Shown here piece after piece: positions 35,876-45,121 of a stretch of DNA of 64,000 nucleotides; position 1 is the stretch's first letter; every line of letters begins with the position of its first letter. The notes under the pieces were generated by a model. It saw only the letters and a list, made by a program, of their open reading frames with translations. It did not search any database and was not told the origin of the DNA. The position numbers were made by a program, and so were the translations under genes. The DNA lies in assembly GCF_023023025.1 (NCBI RefSeq), contig NZ_CP095481.1, forward strand, positions 7,019,001-7,083,000, written 5' to 3'. The DNA comes from Amycolatopsis sp. WQ 127309 (GTDB taxonomy: Bacteria; Actinomycetota; Actinomycetes; Mycobacteriales; Pseudonocardiaceae).

Positions 35876-35940
35876 GTAGGTAACTACCTACTTAAGGCTG
35901 CACCCGCGACGTTCAGATTGTCAAGTAGGAGGTTACTTAC
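35876..35940. promoter_or_regulatory. paired TetR operators between ALDH and TetR
   Basis: GTAGGTAACTACCTAC (35876-35891, a perfect 7-2-7 palindrome) and the related GTAGGAGGTTACTTAC (35925-35940) lie 49 bp apart. The second is 13 bp before the TetR start, fitting autoregulation. Confidence 0.65.
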
Positions 35941-35953
35941 TTAGACTCGCAGG

Positions 35954-36517
35954 ATGCCCCGCAGTGCAGAGGACACCCGACGCAAATTGTTCGACGCCTC
36001 CGTCGTCGAGTTCTCCACCTACGGGATCGCCGGCGCGCGCGTAGAACGCATCACGGCCTCGGCGGGGGTGAACAACGCCCTGCTCTACCGCTACTTCATC
36101 GGCAAGAGCGAATTGTTCGACACCGTCTACGGCACGTTGGCCGTCCGGCTCGTCGAAGCGATTCCGTTCACCCCGGATGATCTTCCCGGTTACGCGGTCG
36201 CCCTGGTCGACTACTACGACAAGCACCCCGAGGTGGTCCGGCTCGCCGTCTGGCACCAGCTCGAGCACGGCGAACGGCCCCTGCCCGAGGCCATCAGGAC
36301 GGCGCAGCAGGACAAGGTCGCCCTGATCCGGCAAGCCCAGGCCGAGGGCCGCATTACCACGACCTACGCTGCCGATGACCTGCTCGCCATGATTCTCGGC
36401 CTCTCCCACTTGGCCACGGATGCCGCGGCGCCGCCGGCGCGGCCGAACAGCCGGGAGGACTTCGCCCGGCAAAGGCAGGCGGTCGCCGCCGCCGTGACCG
36501 CACTGCTGGCCGGCTGA
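35954..36517 (+). CDS. TetR family repressor
   Basis: A 187-aa TetR protein: EFSTYGIAGARVERITASAGVNNALLYRYFIGKSELF (in outline) is the HTH. No good Shine-Dalgarno precedes the ATG. It is divergent from the ALDH/MBL operon and probably represses it through the two palindromes upstream. Confidence 0.85.
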   Translation: MPRSAEDTRRKLFDASVVEFSTYGIAGARVERITASAGVNNALLYRYFIGKSELFDTVYGTLAVRLVEAIPFTPDDLPGYAVALVDYYDKHPEVVRLAVWHQLEHGERPLPEAIRTAQQDKVALIRQAQAEGRITTTYAADDLLAMILGLSHLATDAAAPPARPNSREDFARQRQAVAAAVTALLAG

Positions 36518-37072
36518 CCGGCTTCCGGAAGCACGACCGCCGGCGTTGACGACGCCGGAGGGACCCGGCCGGGCGTCGCCGTGGGCCTGCAGGGGAGTGG
36601 CGAGGTGTGGCGTCGACGACCTGCCCCGATGAGCGGGCGCTCCGCCGGCGCGGGCCCGTGTCGACCGTGTAGTCGATCTCGGGCGGAACGGCGCCGAGCC
36701 GACCGACAGGCCGGCTGGGGGCCACTCGGGGTGCCCGCTGGCGGACTCCGGGCTCCGCCTGAGCGTCCAGTTTGGACCCGGCAGGTCGCGAAGCTGTTCG
36801 CCGAGCCGCATCCGCCATGGGCAGCTGGACCGGCTCCAACTGGATCAGGGTGTTCGTCGGGACCCCGGCGCGCCGGGCGACAGTTTCCCGAACACGCGCT
36901 GCACAGCGGTCGGCGAGACGCTGGTGATCGCCGAGAAGCCGTTCCTGTACTGGCGTCACGCAGAAAGCAGACTGGCGGCACGGCGATCGGCGAGGGCTAC
37001 AAGGTCCTGAACACGGCCTGCCCGGGCAACAGGAAGATTGCGGGCAAGCGATCCCTGCGCGAAGGTGGCCGG
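36518..37072. other. 555-bp gap with hairpin and possible remnant
   Basis: A hairpin CCGGCGT-N5-ACGCCGG (36540-36558) follows the TetR stop and may terminate it. The rest has no clear gene. A minus-strand reading near 36830-36960 (QRLADRCAARVRETVARRAG) looks faintly like a tautomerase helix but is too weak to name. Confidence 0.35.
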
Positions 37073-37915
37073 ATGAAGTCAGTGATCTCACCGGAGACGG
37101 CGGAGCAGTCCGAGGCGGAAGCGTTATACCGGTTCGAAACCGCGGCACCGCAGAGTGTGCGCTCGGTGCTGGGCATCGACGCGCTGCGGATCGGAGGGGG
37201 AGTGGCGATGGCGATGCGCCACGACGTCACCGGCTACTGGAGCAAGGCGCTCGGCTTCGGGTGCACGGCGCCGATCACCGACGAGCTGATCGGTGCCGTC
37301 TGCCGGTTCTACCGCGAGCAGCGGGTGGCCGGTGCGGTGTTCCAGGTCTCGCCGGCGCTCCTGCCCGCGGACTGGGCGGAGGTCCGTGCCCGGCACGGGC
37401 TGACCGCAGGCTCGTCCTGGGTGAAGCTGGTCGCCGACGTCGACGAGGCGGTCGCCTTGGCCGACGCCGGGGAAGGGCTGTCGAGGCTAGACGTGGCGCC
37501 GGTCGAACTCGGTGACGCCGGGATGTGGGCGTCGGCCATGATGCGTGCCTTCGGGATGCCGGAGGAGAGCTACCCGGACATGGCGGCCGCGACCGTCGGT
37601 CTCCCGGGCTGGCACGCGCACGCGGCCTGGCTCGACGGGGAGCTCGTCGGAACGGGCACGGTGTACGTGCGGGGCGAGACGGCGCAGATGTTCGGGGGCG
37701 CCGTGCTGCCTGCGGCCCGCCGCCGCGGCGGCCAGACGGCGCTGCTGGCCGCACGGGCCCGCCTCGCGCAGAAGCTGGGCTGTCGCTGGCTGGTGGCGGA
37801 AACCGGTGTCGAACAGCCGGGTGAGCACAACTCCTCTCTGCACAACATGCTCCGGCTGGGGTTCGAGCGGCTGTACGAGCGGCGGAACTGGAGCTGGCGC
37901 CCCGAGCAGGAGTGA
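37073..37915 (+). CDS. GNAT-family acetyltransferase
   Basis: A 280-aa protein with an N-terminal domain of unknown function and a C-terminal GNAT fold: AWLDGELVGTGTVYVRGETAQMFGGAVLPAARRRGGQTALLAAR (in outline) contains the acetyl-CoA loop RRRGGQ, and a late helix (HNSSLHNMLRLGFERLYERRNW) is typical. The acceptor is unknown. Confidence 0.75.
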   Translation: MKSVISPETAEQSEAEALYRFETAAPQSVRSVLGIDALRIGGGVAMAMRHDVTGYWSKALGFGCTAPITDELIGAVCRFYREQRVAGAVFQVSPALLPADWAEVRARHGLTAGSSWVKLVADVDEAVALADAGEGLSRLDVAPVELGDAGMWASAMMRAFGMPEESYPDMAAATVGLPGWHAHAAWLDGELVGTGTVYVRGETAQMFGGAVLPAARRRGGQTALLAARARLAQKLGCRWLVAETGVEQPGEHNSSLHNMLRLGFERLYERRNWSWRPEQE

Positions 37916-37999
37916 GGCCGCGGCAGGGCATTTTGACTCTTGCAGCTTCTGCTGTCCAATACCTGTTCAGCGGGCTGCTATGCCTGTTCGGGCCGATGA

Positions 38000-38013
38000 T
38001 GCAATCGTTTGCA
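38000..38013. promoter_or_regulatory. LacI-type operator
   Basis: TGCAATCGTTTGCA, extended to ATGCA...TGCAT, 31 bp before the start of the monooxygenase operon. Confidence 0.65.
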
Positions 38014-38044
38014 TTTTCGTCCGTTTCTGTGACAGTCTCCTAAA

Positions 38045-39235
38045 ATGACCAACGGAACGAAGTCGGCGCCAACTGCCGAGGAACTCGTCGCACGGGCCGG
38101 CGCGCTCCGTGCGGTGTTGTGGTCCGCCGCTCCTGACACCGATCGCGATCGCCGCGTCACCGACGCAGCGTTCGCCGCCGTCCGCGACGCGGGATTGCTG
38201 AAACTCTTGCAGCCCAGGCGATACGGCGGGGACGAAGGCAGCTTGCGCACCTTGGTCGAGGTGACCGAAGCACTCGGCCGGGGCTGCGGCGCGACGGGCT
38301 GGGTCGCCGGCGTCCTCAACACCAGCAGCTGGCTCGTCGCGCAGTTCCCCGACGAAGCGCAGCACGAGATGTGGGGCGGCGATCCGGACGCGGTCGCGGC
38401 ATCCGTGGCGGCCCCGAGCGCCTCGGTCGAGCAGGCCGACGGCGGGATCAGGGTCACCGGGAAGTGGGGTTACGCCTCCGGTTCGCTGCACACCGGCTGG
38501 GCGGTGCTGGGCGTGCCGCTCGGCACACCCGACGCCCCCGTGCCCGGCCAGGTGCTCGTGCCCGCGCGCGACTACAAGGTCGACGACACCTGGTACGTCG
38601 CCGGGCTGCGTGGAACCGGGAGCAACACGATCCTCGTCGACGACGTCTTCGTCCCGGCCCACCGGGTGAACGCCGTTCCCGCGCTGTTCAGCGGGACGAA
38701 CGCGACGGAGCACCCCGACGCGCCGCTCTACCGCGCGAGCCTGTCCGCGGTGTTCGGCCTGTCGCTGATCGGCACGCAGCTCGGGCAGGCTGCCGCCGCA
38801 CTCGACTACGTCGTCGAGAAAGCGCCTTCACGGTCGATCGCGACGACCACCTACGCCAGCCAGGCGCACTCCGTTCCGTTCCACCTCGACGTCGCCGAGG
38901 CCGAGACGAAGATCGAGACGGCCAGGCTGCACGCGCTGCGCTCGGCGGACGTGATCGACGCGCACGCGGCCGCCGGAACGATCCCGGACGTCGAGGTGCG
39001 CGCGAAGGTGCGGATGGCCACGACCTGGGCGAGCCGCCAGTGCTGGGAAGCGGTGGACCAGCTGGTGACCGCGCACGGCACCGCGTCCTTCGCCGAGGTC
39101 AATCCGCTGCAGCGGATCTGGCGGGATCAGGGCGTGGCGTGCCGGCACGCCGGGCTCAACCTTCGCGTCGCCGAAGAGATCCACGCCCGTGCCCTGCTCG
39201 GTACCGACCCTCGTTCCGTCAGCTTCCTCATCTAA
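38045..39235 (+). CDS. acyl-CoA-dehydrogenase-fold flavin monooxygenase
   Basis: A 396-aa protein of the acyl-CoA dehydrogenase superfamily: GRGCGATGWVAGVLNTSSW, KWGYASGSLHTGWAVLG and GTGSNTILVDDVFVPAHRV. These patterns are typical of FMNH2- or FADH2-dependent hydroxylases of the HsaA/HpaB-like (group D) type rather than true dehydrogenases. A flavin reductase in the same operon (41249) supports a two-component monooxygenase. No Shine-Dalgarno is visible before the ATG. Confidence 0.75.
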   Translation: MTNGTKSAPTAEELVARAGALRAVLWSAAPDTDRDRRVTDAAFAAVRDAGLLKLLQPRRYGGDEGSLRTLVEVTEALGRGCGATGWVAGVLNTSSWLVAQFPDEAQHEMWGGDPDAVAASVAAPSASVEQADGGIRVTGKWGYASGSLHTGWAVLGVPLGTPDAPVPGQVLVPARDYKVDDTWYVAGLRGTGSNTILVDDVFVPAHRVNAVPALFSGTNATEHPDAPLYRASLSAVFGLSLIGTQLGQAAAALDYVVEKAPSRSIATTTYASQAHSVPFHLDVAEAETKIETARLHALRSADVIDAHAAAGTIPDVEVRAKVRMATTWASRQCWEAVDQLVTAHGTASFAEVNPLQRIWRDQGVACRHAGLNLRVAEEIHARALLGTDPRSVSFLI

Positions 39236-39249
39236 CCCACGAGGCCATC

Positions 39250-40170
39250 ATGATCGACGTCCACTCGCACTGGTTCCCCCCGGCGTTCAGCGCGACCTAC
39301 GAACGTGTGACAGGGCGCGAGGCCTGGCCGCCGCATCCCGCCGACCTGCGCGATCGCATCGCGGACATCGAGGCCGCCGGGCTCGAGCTGCAGATCCTCG
39401 GCAGCGGGCACAACCAGCCCTACTCGGAAGACCGCGCCACCGCCGTCGACGCCGCGCGAGCGTTCAACGACCTCTACGCCGACGCCGTCTCGCGTCACGG
39501 AGGTCGGCTGGGCGCGTTCGGGGCGATCCCGTTACCGCACGCCGACGAAGCGATCGCCGAGGCGATCCGGTGTCTGGACGAGCTCTCGTTCGCCGGGATC
39601 GGCGTCGGCACGACGGCGGTGGGACGGTCGTTGTCCGATCCGGACTTCGAACCGCTGTGGGCCGAGCTGCACCGGCGGCGCACGACAGTCTTCGTGCACC
39701 CCGTCGTGACCCCCGACCGGTTCACGCTGTCCCCGGACCCGTACGCGATGGGCCCGAAGTTCGGCGGTCCGCTCGAGGCCACGATGGCGGCGGCACACCT
39801 GGTCGTCTCGGGTGTGACCCGGCGGTATCCCGGCATCAACTGGGTCATCGCGCCGATGGGCGGCACGCTGCCGTACTTGTGGCGGCGGTTCGAGGAGTCG
39901 AGCCAGGCGATGGGGCAGGACGACCTGCTGGCCGGGGATCCGGCCACCGAGCTGAAGAAGCTCTACTACGACACCACGTTGAGCGACGACCCGCGCGTCA
40001 TCCGGTTCATGGTCGACGCGGTCGGGATAGACCAGCTGGTCTTCGGCTCGGACGCGCCGAAGGTGACCGCGACAGACTGGATCGGCAGGATGAAGAAGAC
40101 TCGCTTGTTCGGAGATGACGACCTCGGCAAACTTCTCGGCGGCACCGCGCGGACGAGGCTCGGCCTGTGA
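39250..40170 (+). CDS. ACMSD-like amidohydrolase
   Basis: A 306-aa amidohydrolase_2 protein: MIDVHSHWF gives the HxH metal motif, VFVHPV and NWVIAPMGG supply further positions, and LVFGSDAPK the final Asp. Homologues are metal-dependent decarboxylases and hydrolases of aromatic ring-cleavage pathways. It lies 14 bp after the monooxygenase and overlaps the OYE gene by 4 bp. Confidence 0.8.
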   Translation: MIDVHSHWFPPAFSATYERVTGREAWPPHPADLRDRIADIEAAGLELQILGSGHNQPYSEDRATAVDAARAFNDLYADAVSRHGGRLGAFGAIPLPHADEAIAEAIRCLDELSFAGIGVGTTAVGRSLSDPDFEPLWAELHRRRTTVFVHPVVTPDRFTLSPDPYAMGPKFGGPLEATMAAAHLVVSGVTRRYPGINWVIAPMGGTLPYLWRRFEESSQAMGQDDLLAGDPATELKKLYYDTTLSDDPRVIRFMVDAVGIDQLVFGSDAPKVTATDWIGRMKKTRLFGDDDLGKLLGGTARTRLGL

Positions 40171-41252
40171 ACCCCGCATTCGAGCCGTTGCCGCTGGGGC
40201 CCTCGCTGCTCGCCAACCGCATCGGGATGTCGCCGATGACCCGGGGCCGGTGCTTCGGCCCCGGGTCGACCCCGACGGACTGGACGACGGCGTACTACGC
40301 GCAGCGCGCCAGCGCCGGGTTCATCGTGACCGAAGGCATGCAGCCCTCGCCCGGTGGGCAGGGCGCGCCGGGCACACCGGGCATGCACAGTGCCGAACAG
40401 GTCACCGCTTGGCGTCCGGTGACCGAGGCGGTGCACCGCCGTGGCGGGGTCATCTTCGCCCAGCTGATGCACAGCGGCCGGGTCAGTCACCCGGACGTCC
40501 TGCCGGAAGGATTGCGGCCGGTCGGCCCGTCCGCGATCGCCGTGGCGGGGGAGCTGTTCACCGGCCGGGGGATGAAGGAGTTCGTCGCCCCCGACGAGCT
40601 GTCCGAAGCCGGTATCACGACGGCCATCGCCGACTACGCCGCAGCGGCGCGCAATGCCATCTCCGCGGGCTTCGACGGGGTCGAGATCCATGGTGCCAAC
40701 GGATACCTGCCGCACCAGTTCCTCGCCCTCAGCGCGAACCGGCGCACGGACCGCTGGGGCGGCGCGCCCGAGAACCGGATGCGGTTCATGGTCACGCTGG
40801 TGGAGGCCGTGTCCGCGGCGATCGGCGCCGAGCGGGTTGGGCTGCGCCTCTCACCGGGCGTGACCAACAACAGCATCCACGAGCCGGACCGGGAGACGAC
40901 CTACCCGCTGCTGGTCGACCGGATCGAGCGGACGGGGCTCGCGTACCTGCACGTCTTCGAAGGGCCCGATCGCTCGTTGACCTGGGAGATGCGGAAACGC
41001 TGGCCCGGCGTATTCGTCTTGAACCCGCACACCCCGGACCGCCGCACCGCCCCCGGGGACCTGTCGTTGCTCGACGACGGCCTGGCCGACGTCATCACCT
41101 TCGGCGCGATGTTCATCGGCAACCCCGATCTGCCCGAGCGGATCGCGGCCGGCGGGCCGTACACCGAACCCGATCCGGCCACCTTCTACGGCGGCGACGA
41201 GCGGGGCTACATCGACTATCCAGCGTTGATCCGGTCAGGAGAGGCTTCGTGA
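40167..41252 (+). CDS. old-yellow-enzyme family ene-reductase
   Basis: A 361-aa FMN barrel with GTG start in a GTGA overlap. His175, Asn178 and Tyr180 in VEIHGANGYLPHQF form the normal substrate-binding and proton-donor set, so alkene reduction is plausible. It is a paralogue of the Phe180 protein at 22894. Third gene of the monooxygenase operon. Confidence 0.85.
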   Translation: MNPAFEPLPLGPSLLANRIGMSPMTRGRCFGPGSTPTDWTTAYYAQRASAGFIVTEGMQPSPGGQGAPGTPGMHSAEQVTAWRPVTEAVHRRGGVIFAQLMHSGRVSHPDVLPEGLRPVGPSAIAVAGELFTGRGMKEFVAPDELSEAGITTAIADYAAAARNAISAGFDGVEIHGANGYLPHQFLALSANRRTDRWGGAPENRMRFMVTLVEAVSAAIGAERVGLRLSPGVTNNSIHEPDRETTYPLLVDRIERTGLAYLHVFEGPDRSLTWEMRKRWPGVFVLNPHTPDRRTAPGDLSLLDDGLADVITFGAMFIGNPDLPERIAAGGPYTEPDPATFYGGDERGYIDYPALIRSGEAS

Positions 41253-41791
41253 ACGTCCTCGGCATCGGGGGATCGCTGCGTCCAGGCTCGCAGTCGGAGC
41301 AGGCCTTGCGGATCGCGTTGGCGGGTGCCGAGGAAGCCGGGGCGAGCACTCGCCTGATCATCGGCCCCGAGCTCATTCTCCCGTTCTACGACCAGGCTCA
41401 GGAGTCCCGGACCGAGCCGGCGCGCCGGCTGGTCGAGGCGCTGCGGACCGCTGACGGCGTCATCGTGGTTTCGCCCGGGTACCACGGTGCGCTCTCGGGG
41501 CTGGTGAAGAACGCGCTGGACTACATCGAAGATCTCCGCGACGACGTCCGGCCGTACCTGTCGGGACGCGCGGTCGGGCTGGCGGCGGTCGCCTACGGCT
41601 GGCAAGCCGCGGTGACCACGCTTCAGCAGCTGCGCACGACCGCCCACGCCCTTCGCGGCTGGCCGACGCCGCTGGGCGGCGCGGTCAACTCGGCCGAGGT
41701 GAAGTTCGACGACGCGGGGAATTCCTCGGAGGACAAGGTGACCGCGACCCTGCGGCTGATCGGTGCGCAGGTGGCGGGGTTCACCGGCTGA
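41249..41791 (+). CDS. NADPH-dependent FMN reductase
   Basis: A 180-aa flavodoxin-like protein: GIGGSLRPGSQSEQAL (FMN phosphate loop), VIVVSPGYHGALSGLVKNALDYIEDL (family signature, in outline). The GTG start overlaps the OYE stop, with AGGAGAGG upstream. It probably supplies reduced FMN to the monooxygenase at 38045 and perhaps to the LLM enzyme. Confidence 0.85.
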   Translation: MNVLGIGGSLRPGSQSEQALRIALAGAEEAGASTRLIIGPELILPFYDQAQESRTEPARRLVEALRTADGVIVVSPGYHGALSGLVKNALDYIEDLRDDVRPYLSGRAVGLAAVAYGWQAAVTTLQQLRTTAHALRGWPTPLGGAVNSAEVKFDDAGNSSEDKVTATLRLIGAQVAGFTG

Positions 41792-41796
41792 CCGTC

Positions 41797-41833
41797 CGCA
41801 CACGACCGGGAGGGTGCCTCCCAGTCGTGTGCG
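41797..41833. terminator. 17-bp stem bidirectional terminator
   Basis: Arms CGCACACGACCGGGAGG and CCTCCCAGTCGTGTGCG pair with one mismatch around a 3-nt loop, between convergent genes. Confidence 0.75.
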
Positions 41834-41840
41834 AGCGGGA

Positions 41841-43310
41841 TCAGACGTAGAACGGCGGCGGTACCTGTTCGGCGAACATGATCGACTTCAGCTGCGTGTA
41901 CATCTCCAGCGCGTCCTTGCCGACCTCCCGGCCCAGCCCGCTTTCCTTGAACCCGCCGAACGGCGACCCGTCGAGCAGATTGACGTACTGGTTCACCCAC
42001 ACCTGGCCGGCCTGGAGCCGGTCGGCCGTGCGCATGGCGTTGCGCAGGTTCGACGTGTACACCCCGGACGCCAGGCCGTAGACGACGTCGTTGGCCTGCT
42101 CGATCATGGTGTCGAAGTCGTTCCAGCGGATCACCGAAAGGACGGGCCCGAAGATCTCCTCCTGGGCGATGCGGCTGTCGTTGGAGGTCTCGAAGATCGT
42201 CGGTTCGACGAACCAGCCGTGGTCGTTGCCCTCGACCTTGACGCGGCTCCCGCCGGTGGCCAGATTGGCCTGCGACGTGCCGGATTCGATGTAGTCGAGC
42301 ACGCGCAGGCCCTGCTTTTCCGACACCAGGCAGCCCAGCCTGGTCTCCGGGTCGAGGGGTGAGCCGATCCGGATGCTCTCGTAGGCCTTGACCAGCTTCT
42401 CCATGAACGCGGGGTAGATGTCGTCGTGCAGGAACAGCCGGGTGCCCGCGAGGCAGGACTGTCCATTGCAGAACGTAGAGGCGAACGTCGCGTTGTCGAC
42501 GACCGCGTCGATGTCGTCGATGTCGGGGAAGACGATGTTCGGGCTCTTGCCGCCGAGTTCGAGGGATACCGGGATCAGGCGCTCCGCTCCCGCGTGGGCT
42601 ACCAGCCTGCCGATCTGAGGTGAACCGGTGAAGGCGAGTTTTCGCACGTCCGGGTGCGCGGTGAGCGCGGCACCGGCCTCGTCTCCGTAACCCGGGACCA
42701 CGTTGACGACGCCGGGCGGGAAGATCTCCGCGAGCTGCCGCGTGAGCTCCAGAGTGGACAGTGAGGCGTTCTCGTCCGGCTTGAGCACGACGGTGTTGCC
42801 CGCGGCGAGCGCGGGCGCGAGCTTATAGCTCGCCATGATCGCCGGCACGTTCCAGGGGATGATCTGGCCGACGACGCCGAAGGGTTCGCGCTTGGCGATC
42901 GCCCAGCCGCCGGGAACGGCGTGGTTGTACCCGTCGTGCGTGAGGATCGCCGCCGCGAAGAAGCGGTACTGGCCGATCGCGCTGCGGTAGTCCTGGGGGA
43001 TCTCGAAGACCGTCCGGCCGATGTCATGGGCGTCGATCAGCGTCAGCCGCTGGGCATTCTCCTCCAGCCAGTCGGCCACCCGGAGCAGCAGCTTCGCCCG
43101 ATCTTCCGGGCGAGTCGCGGCCCACGCGGGGAAAGCCGCCTTGGCGGCCGCGACGGCGGCGTCGACCTCGGCCTTGCCGCCGCGGCTGATCGTGGCGAGC
43201 TGCTCACCGGTCGCGGCGTCGACGGCCGGGAAGGAGGCGTCGGTGATCGCCCGGAACTTGCCGCCGATCAACGGCGGGTAGTGCGACTGGAGGCCGAGGT
43301 CGGTGCTCAT
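41841..43310 (-). CDS. aldehyde dehydrogenase (class 1/2-like)
   Basis: A 489-aa ALDH with Asn154 (IPWNVP), Lys177 (VVLKPDE), Glu251 (LELGGK) and nucleophile Cys286 (NGQSCLAG). It resembles betaine-, phenylacetaldehyde- and retinal-type dehydrogenases; the substrate is not certain. It is monocistronic on the minus strand. Confidence 0.85.
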   Translation of the reverse strand: MSTDLGLQSHYPPLIGGKFRAITDASFPAVDAATGEQLATISRGGKAEVDAAVAAAKAAFPAWAATRPEDRAKLLLRVADWLEENAQRLTLIDAHDIGRTVFEIPQDYRSAIGQYRFFAAAILTHDGYNHAVPGGWAIAKREPFGVVGQIIPWNVPAIMASYKLAPALAAGNTVVLKPDENASLSTLELTRQLAEIFPPGVVNVVPGYGDEAGAALTAHPDVRKLAFTGSPQIGRLVAHAGAERLIPVSLELGGKSPNIVFPDIDDIDAVVDNATFASTFCNGQSCLAGTRLFLHDDIYPAFMEKLVKAYESIRIGSPLDPETRLGCLVSEKQGLRVLDYIESGTSQANLATGGSRVKVEGNDHGWFVEPTIFETSNDSRIAQEEIFGPVLSVIRWNDFDTMIEQANDVVYGLASGVYTSNLRNAMRTADRLQAGQVWVNQYVNLLDGSPFGGFKESGLGREVGKDALEMYTQLKSIMFAEQVPPPFYV

Positions 43311-43967
43311 CTGAACGCTCCTTGGGGTCCGGTGCCGACCGGCCCGGTATCAGCCGTGGCCGCGGGTCCGGTGGTGGGGTTGCGGAGTGAGAGGCGGCCC
43401 GCTCAGGCAGGTCATTCGCCGTGCGCCATGGTAGGTCGTGCTTTGGCCGGGTGGGGGACCGTTCCGCGGCGTCTTCTGACGGCGGGAGATCCGGTGGTGC
43501 CGCTGAGAAGTGTGTTCGCAGCTCAGGACGGGTTGTCGGTGGTGGGGCTATGCCTGGCCGGTCATAGCAGAAGGCAGAACTCGATCCGGGTATCCCCAGG
43601 TGCGGATGGCTGATTGATGAAAGTCAGTAAGTATGACTATATTGCTGATTGACGACATGGATCTTTCGGTTTCATCGCCGGGAGTGATGGCGCCCAGCGG
43701 GAGGACGAGCTGAGCCGAGACAGCCACCTGCGGGTGTTCACCGAGGTCTATGCGCGATGTCCTCGGCTGCGGCCTCACGGGCAGGTTCGCCGGGGTGTGA
43801 GGCGGCCTCGCCACGCTCTCGGCGGCGATTGCGTGGCGCGGGTCGATGGCGGGTTCCCGGAGTACGCGCACGCGGCTGGGCGGGAAACCGCCACTCCCTG
43901 TTCGATGGCAACGGTAGTGTCCCAGAGGACCTGTCTGCTCCGATGGGCCCGGAAAGTCAGGTATTTC
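43311..43967. other. 657-bp gap; regulatory only
   Basis: No convincing gene. It contains one TAGTCA-type site at 43623-43641. Several short open readings lack start signals and any recognisable family. Confidence 0.4.
43623..43641. promoter_or_regulatory. TAGTCA-N7-TGAC type operator
   Basis: Minus strand ATAGTCA-TACTTAC-TGACT in a local AT-rich island. It lies 327 bp upstream of the alcohol dehydrogenase and 313 bp upstream of the divergent ALDH. Confidence 0.5.
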
Positions 43968-45074
43968 ATGCCCCGTAAGACAAACGCGTTGACCGTCGCC
44001 GGTCCCGGCGAGCCGTTCGCGCTGACCGACGTGGTCCTCGGCGATCCGCGCGGCGACGAGGTCATCGTCCGCGTCGAGGCGGTCGGGCTGTGCCACAGCG
44101 ACATCGCCGTGCAGCAAGGAGACTTTCCGTTCCCGCTGCCCGGAGTGCTGGGCCACGAGGGCGCCGGCGTCGTCGAGGTGGTGGGCGACCGGGTCACGGC
44201 CGTGCGTCCGGGTGACCGCGTCGTCTTGACGTTCGCGTCGTGCGGCGCCTGCCCGCGGTGCGTGGCGGGAGTGCCGTCGCAGTGCCGGTCCTTCCTCGAA
44301 CGCAACTTCACCGGGGGAGGCCGGCCGGACGGCACGACCGCGCTCGAGGCCGCCGGTGCAGAGCTGCACAGCCACTTCTTCGGGCAGTCGTCGTTCGCCG
44401 GCCACGCGCTGGCGACCGAACGCAACGCCGTGCGGCTCGACGTCGATGTGGACGCTTCGCTGCTCGCGCCGCTGGGCTGTGGCGTCCAGACTGGAGCGGG
44501 CGCCATGCTGAACGTGCTGCGCCCGGCCTCCGGCGCGAGCGTTGCGGTGTTCGGCGCGGGTGCGGTCGGCCTCTCGGCCGTGATGGCTGCGGCGCTCATG
44601 CCGGTCGAGAACATCATCGTCGTCGACGTCCGGGAAACCCGGCTGGACCTGGCCCGGCGGCTGGGGGCGACCCACGTCGTCAACGGCCGCGAGGTCGACG
44701 CCGTGGAAGCGCTGAAGGATCTCACCGGCGGCGGCCCGGACGTCGTCCTGGAATCCAGCGGCAACGCCGCGGCTTTCGTGCAGGCGGTCAAGTGTCTCAC
44801 CTGGGGCGGCACCGCAGGTATCGTCGGTGTCCCCGCCTTCGGGGCCACCGCGCCGGTGGAGATCTCCGACATCGTCAACGACAGCAAGCGGATCGTCGGG
44901 ATCGTCGAGGGCATGAGCAACCCGCCCCTGTTCCTCCCGCGGCTCGCCGGGTTCATCGCGAGCGGACGGTTCCCGATCGCCGAGCTCGTGAAGACCTACC
45001 CGCTCGCCGAGATCGACCAGGCCATCGCCGACATGAAGTCCGGCGCCACAGTCAAACCCGTCCTGATCCCCTGA
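43968..45074 (+). CDS. zinc-dependent aryl-alcohol-type dehydrogenase
   Basis: A 368-aa MDR enzyme: catalytic zinc ligands Cys42 (GLCHSD) and His63-Glu64 (GHEGAG), structural zinc site SCGACPRCVAGVPSQC, and NAD-binding GAGAVGLSAV. It resembles benzyl/aryl alcohol dehydrogenases of the XylB type. The ATG at 43968 has only a weak CAGG upstream. Confidence 0.8.
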   Translation: MPRKTNALTVAGPGEPFALTDVVLGDPRGDEVIVRVEAVGLCHSDIAVQQGDFPFPLPGVLGHEGAGVVEVVGDRVTAVRPGDRVVLTFASCGACPRCVAGVPSQCRSFLERNFTGGGRPDGTTALEAAGAELHSHFFGQSSFAGHALATERNAVRLDVDVDASLLAPLGCGVQTGAGAMLNVLRPASGASVAVFGAGAVGLSAVMAAALMPVENIIVVDVRETRLDLARRLGATHVVNGREVDAVEALKDLTGGGPDVVLESSGNAAAFVQAVKCLTWGGTAGIVGVPAFGATAPVEISDIVNDSKRIVGIVEGMSNPPLFLPRLAGFIASGRFPIAELVKTYPLAEIDQAIADMKSGATVKPVLIP

Positions 45075-45081
45075 CGGGAGC

Positions 45082-45111
45082 TCGCCGCCGCCGGGACGCC
45101 GGCGGCGGCGA
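45082..45111. terminator. perfect 13-bp stem terminator
   Basis: TCGCCGCCGCCGG and its complement CCGGCGGCGGCGA flank GACG, between the convergent dehydrogenase and SnoaL-like genes. Confidence 0.75.
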
Positions 45112-45121
45112 AGTCACCGGG

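Noticed and set aside
36830..36960. Possible tautomerase remnant on the minus strand
   Set aside because: Only a weak resemblance over about 40 residues with no start and no catalytic Pro in place.
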